Assembly (NCBI GenBank): GCA_046343015.1
Contig: JBKDOL010000006.1
Location: 248,001 to 312,000 of the forward strand
From: BJ22 sp021298375
Lineage (GTDB): Bacteria > Planctomycetota > Planctomycetia > Pirellulales > Pirellulaceae
DNA length: 64,000 bases
Direction: 5' to 3'
Shown: positions 7,119-16,476 of the stretch, in pieces
How positions within the stretch are numbered: the stretch's first letter is position 1
Layout: the number at the start of each line of letters is the position of its first letter
The notes under the pieces: generated by a model
What the model saw: the letters and a program-made list of their open reading frames with translations, nothing else
What the model was told of the DNA's origin: nothing
Databases searched by the model: none
Position numbers and translations under genes: made by a program

Positions 7119-9923
7119 ATGCCCTCGGCACCCGTGGTAACCGTAGTCACGAAGTACCTGCTGTTGAATCAGCTCGTTTCTGCTGCCGACCTGTTCAGCG
7201 TTTCGGATCCCGATGGGGATACGATCACCCGCTATCGTTTCACTGACCTCTCGACCGACGCCCTTTCGGGATATTTCCAGCTCTCTGGCGATCGTCGAAC
7301 GCAGGGTGTGCAAAGCGAAATCACATCTGCCCAGCTTTCTTCATTCGAGTTCGTCGCGGCCAGTACGATTGGTACTGAGAAGATTCGGATTCAGGCTTAC
7401 GACGGAGCGCTCTGGAGCAATCCGGTCGAGCTGCAGGTGATTTATGTTCGAGAGAACACCACCAAGCCCGTGGTCACCGCCAACGCGCTGAAAATGGTGG
7501 AGTCGGATTACGTCAACGTCAGCTCGTTCATTTCGGCGACCGACCCGGACGGGTGGCCGATTACGTCCTACTACTTGCGCGATCAGAGCACCACCGGTGG
7601 CTTCCTGAAGCTCGGTTCCACGGTTATCCCCCAGGGCGTTTACCGATACTACACCCCGGCAGAACTGGCGAATCTGAGATACTACGCCGTCACTCCCAAC
7701 CAAGTCGAGCGAATTGAAGTCTTCGCCTACGACGGTGTGAACTGGAGCGATTACAGCTTTGCCGATGTCACAACGACGCCGAATTTTTCGCGTCCCACCA
7801 CCAACTACGCGTCGAAAAACGTGGCTGACTCGACGGCCTATCCGATCGTTAGCTACATGGGCTGGTTCGATTCGGATGGCAATCAGATCAAGTCTGTCGA
7901 CGTTTTCGATACCGATTTGTCGCCCTCTTCTGGACGCTTGAGCTTTAACGGAAATATTCTTGCTGCCGGAACCTGGCACACTATCCCGATTGAAGATGCG
8001 GGTGGTCTGTTCTACATTTCCCCGTCGACCGCTCAGGAAGAGACCATTCGCTACCGAGTTTCGGATGGCAAATTCACCAGCACCGAAAGCAACATTGACT
8101 TCCGGGTTTCCGGCCGTCCCCGCGTGGCTTTTGATCCGATTCGCAACGAGTCGGACCTCCGAGACCTGCGAGCGACTGACCTGTTCCGCAAAGGCGATAA
8201 TGGCCCCAACTTCACTACCTGGCAAATCCAAGACCTGAATGGTTCGACCACAGCCTCTGCGCGACTGATTCTGGATGGTCAGATTCTGAATGCCAACGTC
8301 GTCCACACACTCACTGCTGCCCAATTCAGCCGGCTGTTTGTCCGCACCGCCCAGTATCAGGACCGGGCTCTCGATCCGATCCTCGTGAGAGCCAAGAATC
8401 CCTCGTTCTGGTCGAGTTGGGGCCGGATGGAGCTGCGAACCGAGCCAGAACTGAGTGGCATGCTGCGATCCGGCCAAGCTGCCCCCGACCCGGATGAAGA
8501 TGGATTCAATGATTGGGGTGACTGGTTGTTCACCGCAACCGGTGCCCGCTCGAAGGTAATCACCTACAGCTTCATGCAACAACAACCGGGCTACGACATC
8601 GATCCAGAGTTCCCGGGCGATAACAACGACGATATTCCGGGGAGCCTCATTTGGGGTGACGGTGGGACATTCAGCCGTTTTACCGCCGACCTGCGAACCG
8701 CCACGCGGAACATTTTGAGTGATGTGGGTTCTCGCCTGGATGTGACCTTCCTTGAAGTCCCAGACAGCTCCTTTGGCCCGGACCCCGCAAATTACATTTA
8801 CGGTGGTCAAGGTGGCGTGTTGCGGTTTGGGCTGTTCCGCGACGAGCCTGTAGAAGGCGAACCTCCCGCAACCCTGATCGCACTCGGGCCTAATGACCCG
8901 ATCGAAGAGCCCTCAGGCGGCGATATCGTCTTGAACAACTACTGGCTGGATTCCGAATTTCCGAACTGGTTGAACCTCAGTTCCTGGGCCCAGGATACAG
9001 AACTCTACGGAATCATGCTGGGTGCAATTGGCACGACACTCGGCTTGGGCAACCCGGACGGCGTTCCCCGTCTGCCGCAAGCAACAAACAATGGCGAAAA
9101 CACGATCTACGGCCTCCCGGGTGCACGGATTCCGGGCGACTACATGATTTATGACACGTACGCCCTGGAATCACTTTACGGCCCGAACAAGGAAACTCGC
9201 CTCGGCGACACACTCTATGATTGGGACTACTTCGGCAACAAGACAGGATTGCTGCGAACACTCTTCGACGCCGGCGGAATTGACACGCTTTCTGCCGCGG
9301 GCATGCAAGCTTCTCAGATCGATCTGACCCCTGGTTCGTTCAGCAATCTGGGGGGTACAACGACTGTAACTGCGGAAGTTCGCCTCAGCATTCCGCTGGA
9401 AAACACCCTGATTGAGAATGCGATTGGCTCCGCCTTCGCCGACACGTTGACGGGCAATCATTTGCCCAACCAGATTAGCGGCGGGTTGGAACGAGACACG
9501 ATCACTGGCAAGGGCGGAAACGACCTGCTGATGGGCGGCGCAGGCAACGACCTCTACATCTATCGCCTTGGCGATGGAGACGACACCGTTCGGGAGGACG
9601 GACTGGGCGGACGCGATACACTGCGATTCGATTCCTCGGGAACTCTTGATAACTTCTCCCAAGACTTCCGCTTCCGCCGGGAAGGTCGCGACCTGATCAT
9701 CAGCCTGTCGCTCGACAACTCTGACCTGGTCGATGGCACTGTTCGCATCACCAATCAGCAGTGGGGCGGATGGGGCATTGAGATTCTTCGCTTTGGCCCG
9801 CTGGGCGGAACGATTCAAAACATCGACTTGACTGACATCTACGCCCAGTCGACAACAGTGAATCAGCGATTCAAGGTCTTGAGTGACACCTCGAAATTTG
9901 GAAACCTGGTCGCGCCGGTTTAA
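7119..9923 (+). CDS. Large RTX protein with an inactive serralysin-like domain
   Basis: The 934-residue protein starts with four related modules of roughly 105 residues (about 1-440), each built around a DPDGD-like turn, an AxLxxFxFV strand and an IRxxAYDGxxWS strand, like cadherin/Ig-type surface repeats. Residues about 450-760 follow the serralysin (M10) layout: a VTFLEVPDSS strand, GAIGTTLGLGN at 635-645 where active enzymes have HExxHxxGxxH, DYMIYDTYALESLYGPN at the Met-turn region, then DTLYDW and FDAGGIDTL. All three zinc histidines and the catalytic Glu are replaced. RTX repeats (GGNDLLMGGAGNDLYIY) lie near 797-815 and bind calcium in this class. There is no N-terminal signal peptide, so type I-like secretion is inferred. 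Confidence 0.85.
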   Translation: MPSAPVVTVVTKYLLLNQLVSAADLFSVSDPDGDTITRYRFTDLSTDALSGYFQLSGDRRTQGVQSEITSAQLSSFEFVAASTIGTEKIRIQAYDGALWSNPVELQVIYVRENTTKPVVTANALKMVESDYVNVSSFISATDPDGWPITSYYLRDQSTTGGFLKLGSTVIPQGVYRYYTPAELANLRYYAVTPNQVERIEVFAYDGVNWSDYSFADVTTTPNFSRPTTNYASKNVADSTAYPIVSYMGWFDSDGNQIKSVDVFDTDLSPSSGRLSFNGNILAAGTWHTIPIEDAGGLFYISPSTAQEETIRYRVSDGKFTSTESNIDFRVSGRPRVAFDPIRNESDLRDLRATDLFRKGDNGPNFTTWQIQDLNGSTTASARLILDGQILNANVVHTLTAAQFSRLFVRTAQYQDRALDPILVRAKNPSFWSSWGRMELRTEPELSGMLRSGQAAPDPDEDGFNDWGDWLFTATGARSKVITYSFMQQQPGYDIDPEFPGDNNDDIPGSLIWGDGGTFSRFTADLRTATRNILSDVGSRLDVTFLEVPDSSFGPDPANYIYGGQGGVLRFGLFRDEPVEGEPPATLIALGPNDPIEEPSGGDIVLNNYWLDSEFPNWLNLSSWAQDTELYGIMLGAIGTTLGLGNPDGVPRLPQATNNGENTIYGLPGARIPGDYMIYDTYALESLYGPNKETRLGDTLYDWDYFGNKTGLLRTLFDAGGIDTLSAAGMQASQIDLTPGSFSNLGGTTTVTAEVRLSIPLENTLIENAIGSAFADTLTGNHLPNQISGGLERDTITGKGGNDLLMGGAGNDLYIYRLGDGDDTVREDGLGGRDTLRFDSSGTLDNFSQDFRFRREGRDLIISLSLDNSDLVDGTVRITNQQWGGWGIEILRFGPLGGTIQNIDLTDIYAQSTTVNQRFKVLSDTSKFGNLVAPV

Positions 9924-9953
9924 CGAACCTGCAAACAGGAAAACGACCACACG

Positions 9954-9989
9954 AAAAGGGCCCGGCTATCCTAGCCGGGCCCTTTTTTT
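9954..9989 (+). terminator. Rho-independent terminator of the RTX protein gene
   Basis: A near-perfect GC-rich stem (9955-9968 with 9972-9985, core agggcccggcta) with a 3-nt loop runs into seven T residues. It begins 30 bp after the RTX protein stop codon. Confidence 0.92.
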
Positions 9990-10256
9990 GTTTCGAGTCG
10001 CCCTGGCCTTGATTGGCCTCGGCTCGAACGCGGAAATCCTAAGCGATGCGAAGGGGCACCCAAATCGGGCCCTCACTGCATGCCAACCGCTTATCCGCGT
10101 ACGGAGTCACTCAGGAACCCTCCAGAAGCCATTCAAGGGCACGCTCGCCGCAACGCTGAACGGCTCGGACTGGTCCGCGTATTCTGAGCCAAATTCCACG
10201 GCAGCCGTTCAAGAAACAGCCGCAACGGGGTCCATTTAGCTTACCGGCACCGAACC

Positions 10257-11018
10257 TCAAGGACGCGGGAAAGCCCTGCGATCTGCTCCCAACTGTTTCC
10301 AGAGTCGTGAAGATGTGGGGTGCTCGGCCAGCTGCTCATCGGGAATTCCGGCGGACACTCGCGGGTCTTCAAAGCCCCACTGTAACCGCAAATCAAGCAA
10401 CTCTCTGTTTTCCTTGGGAGTGAACCAGTGGACCTGTCCCAATTGCCGCGCATTGAGCAAAATCCGGCAATAGGCGTCCAAAATCTCAGTCATCCAAAAG
10501 GCGTGCTCCAAGTCGGCCGCGTAACTGACGGTGCCATGGTTACAAAGGATGATCGTATTCGCTTTGTGAACGAACGGAACGATCGTTTCAGCGAACTCCT
10601 GCGTCCCGGGCCGCTTGTATGGGGCCAGCGGAACTTCACCCAAAAACACCTCTGGCTCGGGAAGAACCCCCATCGGAATAGGCTCCCGGGCGACTGCAAA
10701 CGCTGTGGCGTGGGGGGGATGGCAGTGAACAACAGCTCGCACGTCGGGGCGCTGACGGTAGATTTCCAAGTGCAGCAGGATTTCACTTGTCCGCCGGCGG
10801 GTCCCCGACAACTGGTTTCCCTGCAGGTCTACGGTGCAGAGATCGTCCGGTTGCAAGAATCCCTTGCAGTGCAGGGTCGGGGTACAGAGCACTTCGTCAT
10901 CAGAGAGTCGGCAACTCAAGTTCCCTTCGTTGGCCGCACAAAACTGGCGGTCATACATCCGACGGCCAATCTCACACAATTGCTTTCTCAACTCAATACT
11001 CACCGTCTCAATACTCAC
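10257..11018 (-). CDS. Class II aldolase/adducin family protein
   Basis: A 253-residue single-domain zinc aldolase fold, the family of L-fuculose-1-phosphate aldolase and L-ribulose-5-phosphate 4-epimerase. Visible signatures are AANEGNLSCRL near residue 28 (phosphate-binding Asn-Gly-Asn), the HCHPPHA zinc-ligand pair near residue 98, a catalytic-type Glu in PEPEVFLGEVPL, and CNHGTVSYAADLEHAF supplying the third zinc histidine. The start is GTG; a second in-frame GTG lies 15 bp downstream because the 5' end is a duplicated 15-bp unit (VSIET/VSIEL). The first has GGAGAT about 9 nt upstream. The reaction (aldolase or epimerase, sugar identity) is not resolvable from sequence. Confidence 0.85.
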   Translation of the reverse strand: MSIETVSIELRKQLCEIGRRMYDRQFCAANEGNLSCRLSDDEVLCTPTLHCKGFLQPDDLCTVDLQGNQLSGTRRRTSEILLHLEIYRQRPDVRAVVHCHPPHATAFAVAREPIPMGVLPEPEVFLGEVPLAPYKRPGTQEFAETIVPFVHKANTIILCNHGTVSYAADLEHAFWMTEILDAYCRILLNARQLGQVHWFTPKENRELLDLRLQWGFEDPRVSAGIPDEQLAEHPTSSRLWKQLGADRRAFPRP

Positions 11019-11021
11019 CGT
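10992..11021. repeat. 15-bp tandem duplication over the class II aldolase start codon
   Basis: ctcaatactcaccgt occurs twice in direct contact (10992-11006 and 11007-11021). In the minus-strand gene this duplicates the GTG start codon and the next four codons in frame. Confidence 0.92.
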
Positions 11022-11190
11022 CGGCTATCTCCTCCAAACTCGCCATCGCCAAACTCGGACTTTGGCTGCCAGCTGTCGCTTGCCGACAACCCTGCAACCG
11101 GGCCGTTCCACCCGAGCGCCGATTCTAGCATCATTCCAGCCCCAGCGGTTCGACACAGCGCGCTGATTCAATTCCGGCTGGGTCTCGCAT

Positions 11191-11802
11191 TTACTCGGTT
11201 CCCGCCAAGCGGTTGATGACCGCGGGATAGAGTTCACACTCGGCGGCGAAGACCCGCGCAGCCAATGTCTCGGGCGTGTCCGAGTCCTGCACGCGAACCG
11301 CGGCTTGATCAATGATCGGACCGTGGTCGAATTCGTCGTCGACAAAATGAACCGTGCAGCCAGTTACTTTGCAGCCTTGCCGCAAAACCGCCTCGTGGAC
11401 CCGGCGACCATAGAATCCCTTGCCCGCAAAGGCGGGTATCAAGCTGGGGTGAATGTTCACTACGCGACGCTCGAAATCCGCCGGAATGCGGAGCTTTCTC
11501 AGAAACCCGCCGAGCACCACATAGTCGACCGTCAACTCGCGACAACGCGTGAAAATCTGCCGGCTGAACTCGACCTCATCTCGGACCGTTCGATGATCGA
11601 CGACAAAACAGGGGATCCCGGCCGCCGCAGCATACTGCAATCCGGCAGCATCCGCTGAACTGGACCCGACCAGAACAATTTGCGCCGCCAATTTGCCTGC
11701 CGTTTGCCATTGCAACAAGTTCCGCAGAGTCGTTCCCGAACCGGAAATCAACACCGCCAGGCGCTGTGCGCGACTTCGTTCAGTTGTCATTGCCTGCTCC
11801 AT
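11191..11802 (-). CDS. purN: Phosphoribosylglycinamide formyltransferase
   Basis: About 203 residues from MEQAMTTERS. PurN transfers a formyl group from 10-formyl-tetrahydrofolate to GAR in purine synthesis. Signatures: LAVLISGSGTTLRNLL phosphate loop, VLGGFLRKL, and the family block VNIHPSLIPAFAGKG with the catalytic His, followed by GCTVHFVDDEFDHGPII including the catalytic Asp. The frame is open to 11895, but that would overlap ileS and lacks family sequence. ATGs at 11802 and 11790 each have a GGAG box 5-6 nt upstream. It lies 64 bp downstream of ileS on the same strand and may be cotranscribed with it. Confidence 0.92.
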   Translation of the reverse strand: MEQAMTTERSRAQRLAVLISGSGTTLRNLLQWQTAGKLAAQIVLVGSSSADAAGLQYAAAAGIPCFVVDHRTVRDEVEFSRQIFTRCRELTVDYVVLGGFLRKLRIPADFERRVVNIHPSLIPAFAGKGFYGRRVHEAVLRQGCKVTGCTVHFVDDEFDHGPIIDQAAVRVQDSDTPETLAARVFAAECELYPAVINRLAGTE

Positions 11803-11866
11803 CGACTCTCCGTCGAATCCTCGTTGCAACCAGAGCCCCCACGGACGCCAGGTTCCTGCCATCGTC

Positions 11867-14800
11867 TCAAGCCGACCGCACCACCTCCAAGTCAATCAGC
11901 AGTCGATAGTCCCCTATTTCCTGAGTGACCGCCGACGCCGATTCCCGATCCGGCCAGACAACTTCCAAGGCCAACGTCTCCTGGCGAAGATACTCCGCGT
12001 AGTGCTCGACCGCAGCCTTCAATTCAGCGGAGTCCGTCCACAGACTCAAGCGGATTCGATCGGAGAACTCCAGCTTGCGTTGCTTGCGCAGATCCTGAAC
12101 CAATCGCTTGACGTCTTGGGCATATCCTTCAGCAACGAGTTCGTCAGTCAGCTTGGTATCGAGCACCACGACACAAGCGGCTCCCTGAGCTGCCGCCCAT
12201 CCGCCTTTCGCCTGCATCCGGACCTGAATATCCTCGCTTCCAAGATCTAGTTGCCGTTCGCCCAAGTCGATTCGAACCTTGCCGGTTCGATTGAGGTCAG
12301 CCAGCAATTGAGCCCCATTGGCTTGCTGCAGCGTCGCCTTGAGCTTGGGCAGGAGCGGACCAACCAGGGGTCCCAAGCGTTTAAAGTTCGGCTGGATTTG
12401 ATAAGTCACAAACTCGGCGGCGTCTGCAGTGAACCGGATTTGCTTCACATTCAGTTCGTCGCGGACGATGGAGTCATGGGCTGCGAGCCAAGCTTGCTGA
12501 GCCGGATCATTCAAGGCCACAGTCACTTCAGCCAGCGGTTGCCGCACCTTCAATTTTGATTCCATTCGGGCAGCGCGGCCGAGCGAGGCGATTTCCCGCA
12601 GCAGGCTCATGCGCTCGCGCAGTTCTCCATCCGAGCCCTCGGCGGCACTGGGATAATCCGCCAAATGCACGCTTTCCAAAGCCCGCCCGGCAAAGCCCCC
12701 GGTCAGATTTCGCCAGATTGCTTCCGCAGTGAACGGCACAAAGGGAGCAATCAGGCGACTCACCACCAGCAGGCATTCGTAGAGTGTCCAGTAAGCATCC
12801 AGCTTGTCCCGATCACGCTTGTCGTTACTCCAGAACCGCTCGCGGCTGCGGCGGACATACCAGTTGCTGAGCATGTCGACAAAGCTCGACAAACGACTGC
12901 AGGCTCCATAATTGTCATAGGCGTCCATAGCGGTCGTTACGGCAGCGATCGTCGCGTCGAGTTCGGCGAGAACCCAGCGGTCCAATTCCTCGCGCTGCTG
13001 GACATCGCGCCACGTTTCAGCTTTCTGCAAGACCGCGCGGTCCAGCTGTCCAGCGTCGCCGGGCAACTCGGCGGCCGGATTGAATTCGTCGAGATTGGCA
13101 TAGAGCACAAAAAAGCCGTAAACGTTCCAGAGTCGCAGGAGGAATTCAGGAATACTTTCCTTGATCGCCCGCTCGCTGTAGACGATCGAGTTCCAGGGTG
13201 GCTGGTTGGCATAAAAATACCACCGCAGCGCGTCGGCCCCGTGCGTGTCAAAAATCTCCTGCGGTTCCCGATAATTCCGCAGGCTTTTGCTCATTTTCTC
13301 CGTTCGGCGCTCGAGCTTCCCGCCGCAGCCGGGACATTTGGGAAGCTCTTCCAGATTTCGCTTTCCGCAACTCAGGCAGACATTTGACTCGGCCAGCATC
13401 AGCCCGAGCACAATGCAGTTTTGAAACGGATGGGGATAGGCGACCGACGGCACCGCCTCCTGGCGATTGATGATTTGCTTTTCGTCCGGCGAAAACAGCA
13501 TCGTGCTGATGGAAAGCAGGCTGTAAAACCAGCCCCGCGTTTGATCGAGGGCTTCGCTGATGAAGTCGGCCGGAAATTGCTGTGAAAACAGTTCCTGGTT
13601 GCGATGCGGATACCCCCACTGGGCGAAGGGCATGGCGCCGCTGTCGTACCAGCAGTCGATCACTTCGCTCACCCGCCGCATTCGCGAACCACTGGCATAG
13701 GGCGAATCATAGGTGATGTGGTCGATGTAAGGCTTGTGGACCTTGAGATCGTCAACCAGCTCCGGATTCGCCGCCTTCGCCTGCAACCAAACGTCCTCCC
13801 CCGCAGCGCCTGGTTTGGCGAGCAGTTCGGCGTAGCTGGAAACAGCCTCCATCTGGCCCGTCTGCTCGCAAACCCAAATCGGCAGGGGAGTGCCCCAATA
13901 ACGCTCGCGGGAAAGCGCCCAATCGACATTCGATTGCAGAAAGTTACCGAAGCGGCCATCGCGAATATGCTCTGGCAGCCAATTGATCAGGGCATTGTTG
14001 GCGAGCATCCGCTCCTTGAATTTGGTCGTGCGAATGAACCAGCTTTTCCGGGGATACTGAATCAGCGGATCATTTTCAGCCCGCCAGCAGAACGGATACT
14101 CGTGAACGTACTGCTCCTGATGAAACAGCTTCCCATTCTCCTTCAATTTGCGGAGGATTGGCTTGTCCGCCTCCTTGACCCAGAGGCCGGCAAACTCGCC
14201 GGCTTCGCCGGTCAGCCGACCATTCGCCGCAACCGCACAAATCATCGCCGGTCCTTCACCGTCGACAAAACGCTCCCGTTCAGCTTGCAGCAATTCGAAG
14301 TCGACCTCTCCGAAAGCCGGCGCTTCGTGAACCGCCCCGCTACCACTGTCGGTGGTCACAAAGTCGGCCGCGACAATTCTCCAGGCGAGATGTTGCTGCC
14401 CACCGGCCTTCAAACGCCCTGTGGCTGCTCCTTGTTCACGGTAATAAAAGTCAAACGGAGGCTCGTATCGCAACCCGATCAGTTCCCGGCCCAGGCAGGT
14501 CGACTCGATTACCAGCGGTCGCTTGACCTTCTGGCTGATTGCCTCGACCAGAGCCTCAGCGAGAATCAGGCGCTGCCCAGTTTGCTCGTCCCGCACGGTG
14601 GCGTAAACGATTTCCGGATGAACCGCGGCAAACTGGTTACTGGGCAGTGTCCACGGAGTTGTCGTCCAGACGAGCAGACTGGTCCCCGGTCGCTCCAACA
14701 AGGGGAAGAGCACGAACACGCTGGGATCGGCAACCGAGCGGTAGCCTTGCCCGACCTCGCCGCTGCTGAGCGCGGTTCCGCCTTGAGCCCACCACCAGAC

Positions 14801-15334
14801 AATCTTGTGTCCCTGGTAGAGCAAACCGCGATCAAACAAGTTCGTAAGCGACCACCAGACCGACTCGACGTAGCTCTGGTGATAGGTAACGTAGGCCCGG
14901 TCGAGGTGAATCCAAAAGCCGAGCCGCTCCGTCAACCGCTCCCACTGCTGCATGTACTGCCAGACACTTTTCTGGCACTTTTGTATAAAGGGCTCGACGC
15001 CGTAAGCCTCAATTTCCTCCTTCGAATGGATTCCGAGTTCTTTGCAGACCTCGACCTCGACCGGAAGGCCATGCGTGTCCCAGCCCGCTTTCCGCTCGCA
15101 ACGATAACCGCGCATCGTGCGATACCGGGGAAACAGGTCTTTCATCGCGCGGGTCAGACAATGCCCCGGATGGGGCTTGCCGTTCGCCGTCGGGGGCCCT
15201 TCAAAAAAGACAAAGCTCGGAGCGCCTTGACGCTGCTCGAGCGAACGGTCGTAGATTTTTGCCTGCCGCCAAAACTCCAAAACCCGCTCTTCCAGCTGGG
15301 GAAAACTCACATTGGTTTCGACAGGTTGGAACAT
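11867..15334 (-). CDS. ileS: Isoleucyl-tRNA synthetase
   Basis: A class I aminoacyl-tRNA synthetase of 1155 residues charging tRNA-Ile. Visible: HIGH-equivalent HPGH at 55-58, the eukaryote-like (IleRS2-type) RKAGWDTHGLPVEVE, the editing-domain threonine-rich TTTPWTLPSN and SGAVHEAPAFGEVD, and KMSKS at 680-684. Just before KMSKS is an extra Cys4 knuckle (C653, C656, C667, C670) replacing the usual short AEDGKKMSKS approach. A C-terminal anticodon-binding region follows. The frame starts with TTG at 15346, but the ATG at 15334 has GGGGAG five nt upstream and is preferred. The IleRS2 assignment is from motif style; this clade is known for mupirocin tolerance, which is not tested here. Confidence 0.95.
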   Translation of the reverse strand: MFQPVETNVSFPQLEERVLEFWRQAKIYDRSLEQRQGAPSFVFFEGPPTANGKPHPGHCLTRAMKDLFPRYRTMRGYRCERKAGWDTHGLPVEVEVCKELGIHSKEEIEAYGVEPFIQKCQKSVWQYMQQWERLTERLGFWIHLDRAYVTYHQSYVESVWWSLTNLFDRGLLYQGHKIVWWWAQGGTALSSGEVGQGYRSVADPSVFVLFPLLERPGTSLLVWTTTPWTLPSNQFAAVHPEIVYATVRDEQTGQRLILAEALVEAISQKVKRPLVIESTCLGRELIGLRYEPPFDFYYREQGAATGRLKAGGQQHLAWRIVAADFVTTDSGSGAVHEAPAFGEVDFELLQAERERFVDGEGPAMICAVAANGRLTGEAGEFAGLWVKEADKPILRKLKENGKLFHQEQYVHEYPFCWRAENDPLIQYPRKSWFIRTTKFKERMLANNALINWLPEHIRDGRFGNFLQSNVDWALSRERYWGTPLPIWVCEQTGQMEAVSSYAELLAKPGAAGEDVWLQAKAANPELVDDLKVHKPYIDHITYDSPYASGSRMRRVSEVIDCWYDSGAMPFAQWGYPHRNQELFSQQFPADFISEALDQTRGWFYSLLSISTMLFSPDEKQIINRQEAVPSVAYPHPFQNCIVLGLMLAESNVCLSCGKRNLEELPKCPGCGGKLERRTEKMSKSLRNYREPQEIFDTHGADALRWYFYANQPPWNSIVYSERAIKESIPEFLLRLWNVYGFFVLYANLDEFNPAAELPGDAGQLDRAVLQKAETWRDVQQREELDRWVLAELDATIAAVTTAMDAYDNYGACSRLSSFVDMLSNWYVRRSRERFWSNDKRDRDKLDAYWTLYECLLVVSRLIAPFVPFTAEAIWRNLTGGFAGRALESVHLADYPSAAEGSDGELRERMSLLREIASLGRAARMESKLKVRQPLAEVTVALNDPAQQAWLAAHDSIVRDELNVKQIRFTADAAEFVTYQIQPNFKRLGPLVGPLLPKLKATLQQANGAQLLADLNRTGKVRIDLGERQLDLGSEDIQVRMQAKGGWAAAQGAACVVVLDTKLTDELVAEGYAQDVKRLVQDLRKQRKLEFSDRIRLSLWTDSAELKAAVEHYAEYLRQETLALEVVWPDRESASAVTQEIGDYRLLIDLEVVRSA

Positions 15335-15943
15335 TCCACTCCCCAATTTTTGACAGGCGAAACAGGCCCCGCAGAGCCGGCAAAAACCTCAAAATATCGC
15401 CAAACGGCTCAGCCTTGTAAATGGACCGCCAAACCGCTGCCCCGCCGGGAAACAGATTCCCAAGCATTCGCTTCGACCAAAGTCCGAGCGAGCAACTCTC
15501 GGACAGGTTCACCAAGCGGGAAAAATCGTCGGAAATGGCACTTAATCGGCCTGACCGTCACGACCCCACTCGAGTCCGCGCTCCGCTCTCGGAAAACGGA
15601 CGCCACTCGCAGATTTTGGGACCTAGTCGGGAAGGAACCTGAACTATGGTTTCAGTACGGCAGCAGACTTGACTGTCGACTTTCTCACCCCCCGTGCTTG
15701 GCAGGTCGTGGCAAGGTGCCGCGGCCTGCCATTTTTCTTTTTCCTGCCGACAGGGCTCGCATAGCGCCCAAACCGCCGGGCACGGGGCCGGAAAACGACT
15801 CAGGCATCGCCCCGGCAGCTTTTCCTGTCGCGTAGCGATTATGCCTGACAAATCACGCCAACTCCCGACTTTTGCTACCGGCGCGGGGCCGCGACCTACC
15901 CAAATTTTGACCCACGGGCAATAATATTGGCTCGGAGGTGCAC
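15335..15943. other. Divergent spacer upstream of ileS and the acidic protein gene
   Basis: About 600 bp with only shadow-like frames. No RNA gene, T-box leader for ileS or clear promoter was recognised. An AT-rich ATAATATT at about 15921-15928 lies just upstream of the acidic protein gene and could be part of its promoter. Confidence 0.4.
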
Positions 15944-16246
15944 ATGAGCAACGATTTCGCGTCCGATCCACTGGACGAAGATGATGATTTTGGAGACTTC
16001 GGGGACCTCACCCCGAATACCGGAACTCCCGAAGACTTGGCTGACGATGTCTTGGCCGAGTTCGAGGAAGACGATTTCGATGAGGAATTCGACGACGATT
16101 TCGAGGAAGAAATTGAAGGCGAATACGCGCTCGAAGACGACAAATACGGCGCTGAATTCCACGAAGAATTCGGGCACCTCGAGGAAGGTTATCGAGACGA
16201 ATTCAACGAAGGGGAAGACGTCGACTTCGAAGGCGAAGCCTCCTGA
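15944..16246 (+). CDS. Small, extremely acidic protein
   Basis: This 100-residue protein contains about 46 Asp plus Glu and only one Lys and one Arg, so its predicted pI is very low. It has regularly spaced aromatic residues (FGDFGD, EFEEDDFDEEFDDDF, EEFGHLEEGYRDEF) inside acidic runs and no cysteine, signal peptide or membrane segment. The start is well supported: GGAGG at 15934-15938 lies five nt before ATG 15944, one of the best ribosome binding sites in the window. Proteins of this composition can be DNA mimics, histone or ribosome-associated chaperones, or cation buffers. I recognise no family. It is monocistronic, with a terminator about 200 bp downstream. Confidence 0.82.
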   Translation: MSNDFASDPLDEDDDFGDFGDLTPNTGTPEDLADDVLAEFEEDDFDEEFDDDFEEEIEGEYALEDDKYGAEFHEEFGHLEEGYRDEFNEGEDVDFEGEAS

Positions 16247-16422
16247 CCGCTCTCTCCTCTAACCGGCTGATTGCCCCGCAGTCCCAGTCGCCGAATCAAA
16301 CAGGGCCACGTCGCGCCACACCGGGCTGAGCGTCAATTTGCCCGAAGGCCTTTCACTCCGCCAAAATCAAGCTCTGGGGTCAATCCCCCGAGATGGAAAC
16401 ACTGAACAGGAACGTTCTCTGT

Positions 16423-16452
16423 AAAACGCGAGGACAGAAAACGCGAGGACAG
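16423..16452. repeat. Perfect 15-bp tandem duplication
   Basis: aaaacgcgaggacag occurs twice head to tail (16423-16437 and 16438-16452), ending inside the ascending arm of the following terminator hairpin. Confidence 0.92.
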
Positions 16453-16476
16453 CCGGGAAATCTCCCGGCTGTTTTT
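16449..16476 (+). terminator. Rho-independent terminator
   Basis: A 10-bp stem (acagccggga with tcccggctgt) with a 4-nt loop is followed by TTTTTGTTTT. It is oriented to end plus-strand transcription from the acidic protein gene. Confidence 0.82.

Noticed and set aside
13604..15835. 743-residue plus-strand frame opposite ileS
   Set aside because: Long open frames opposite GC-rich genes are common; sequence is Arg/Pro/Gln rich without any domain, and ileS is certain.
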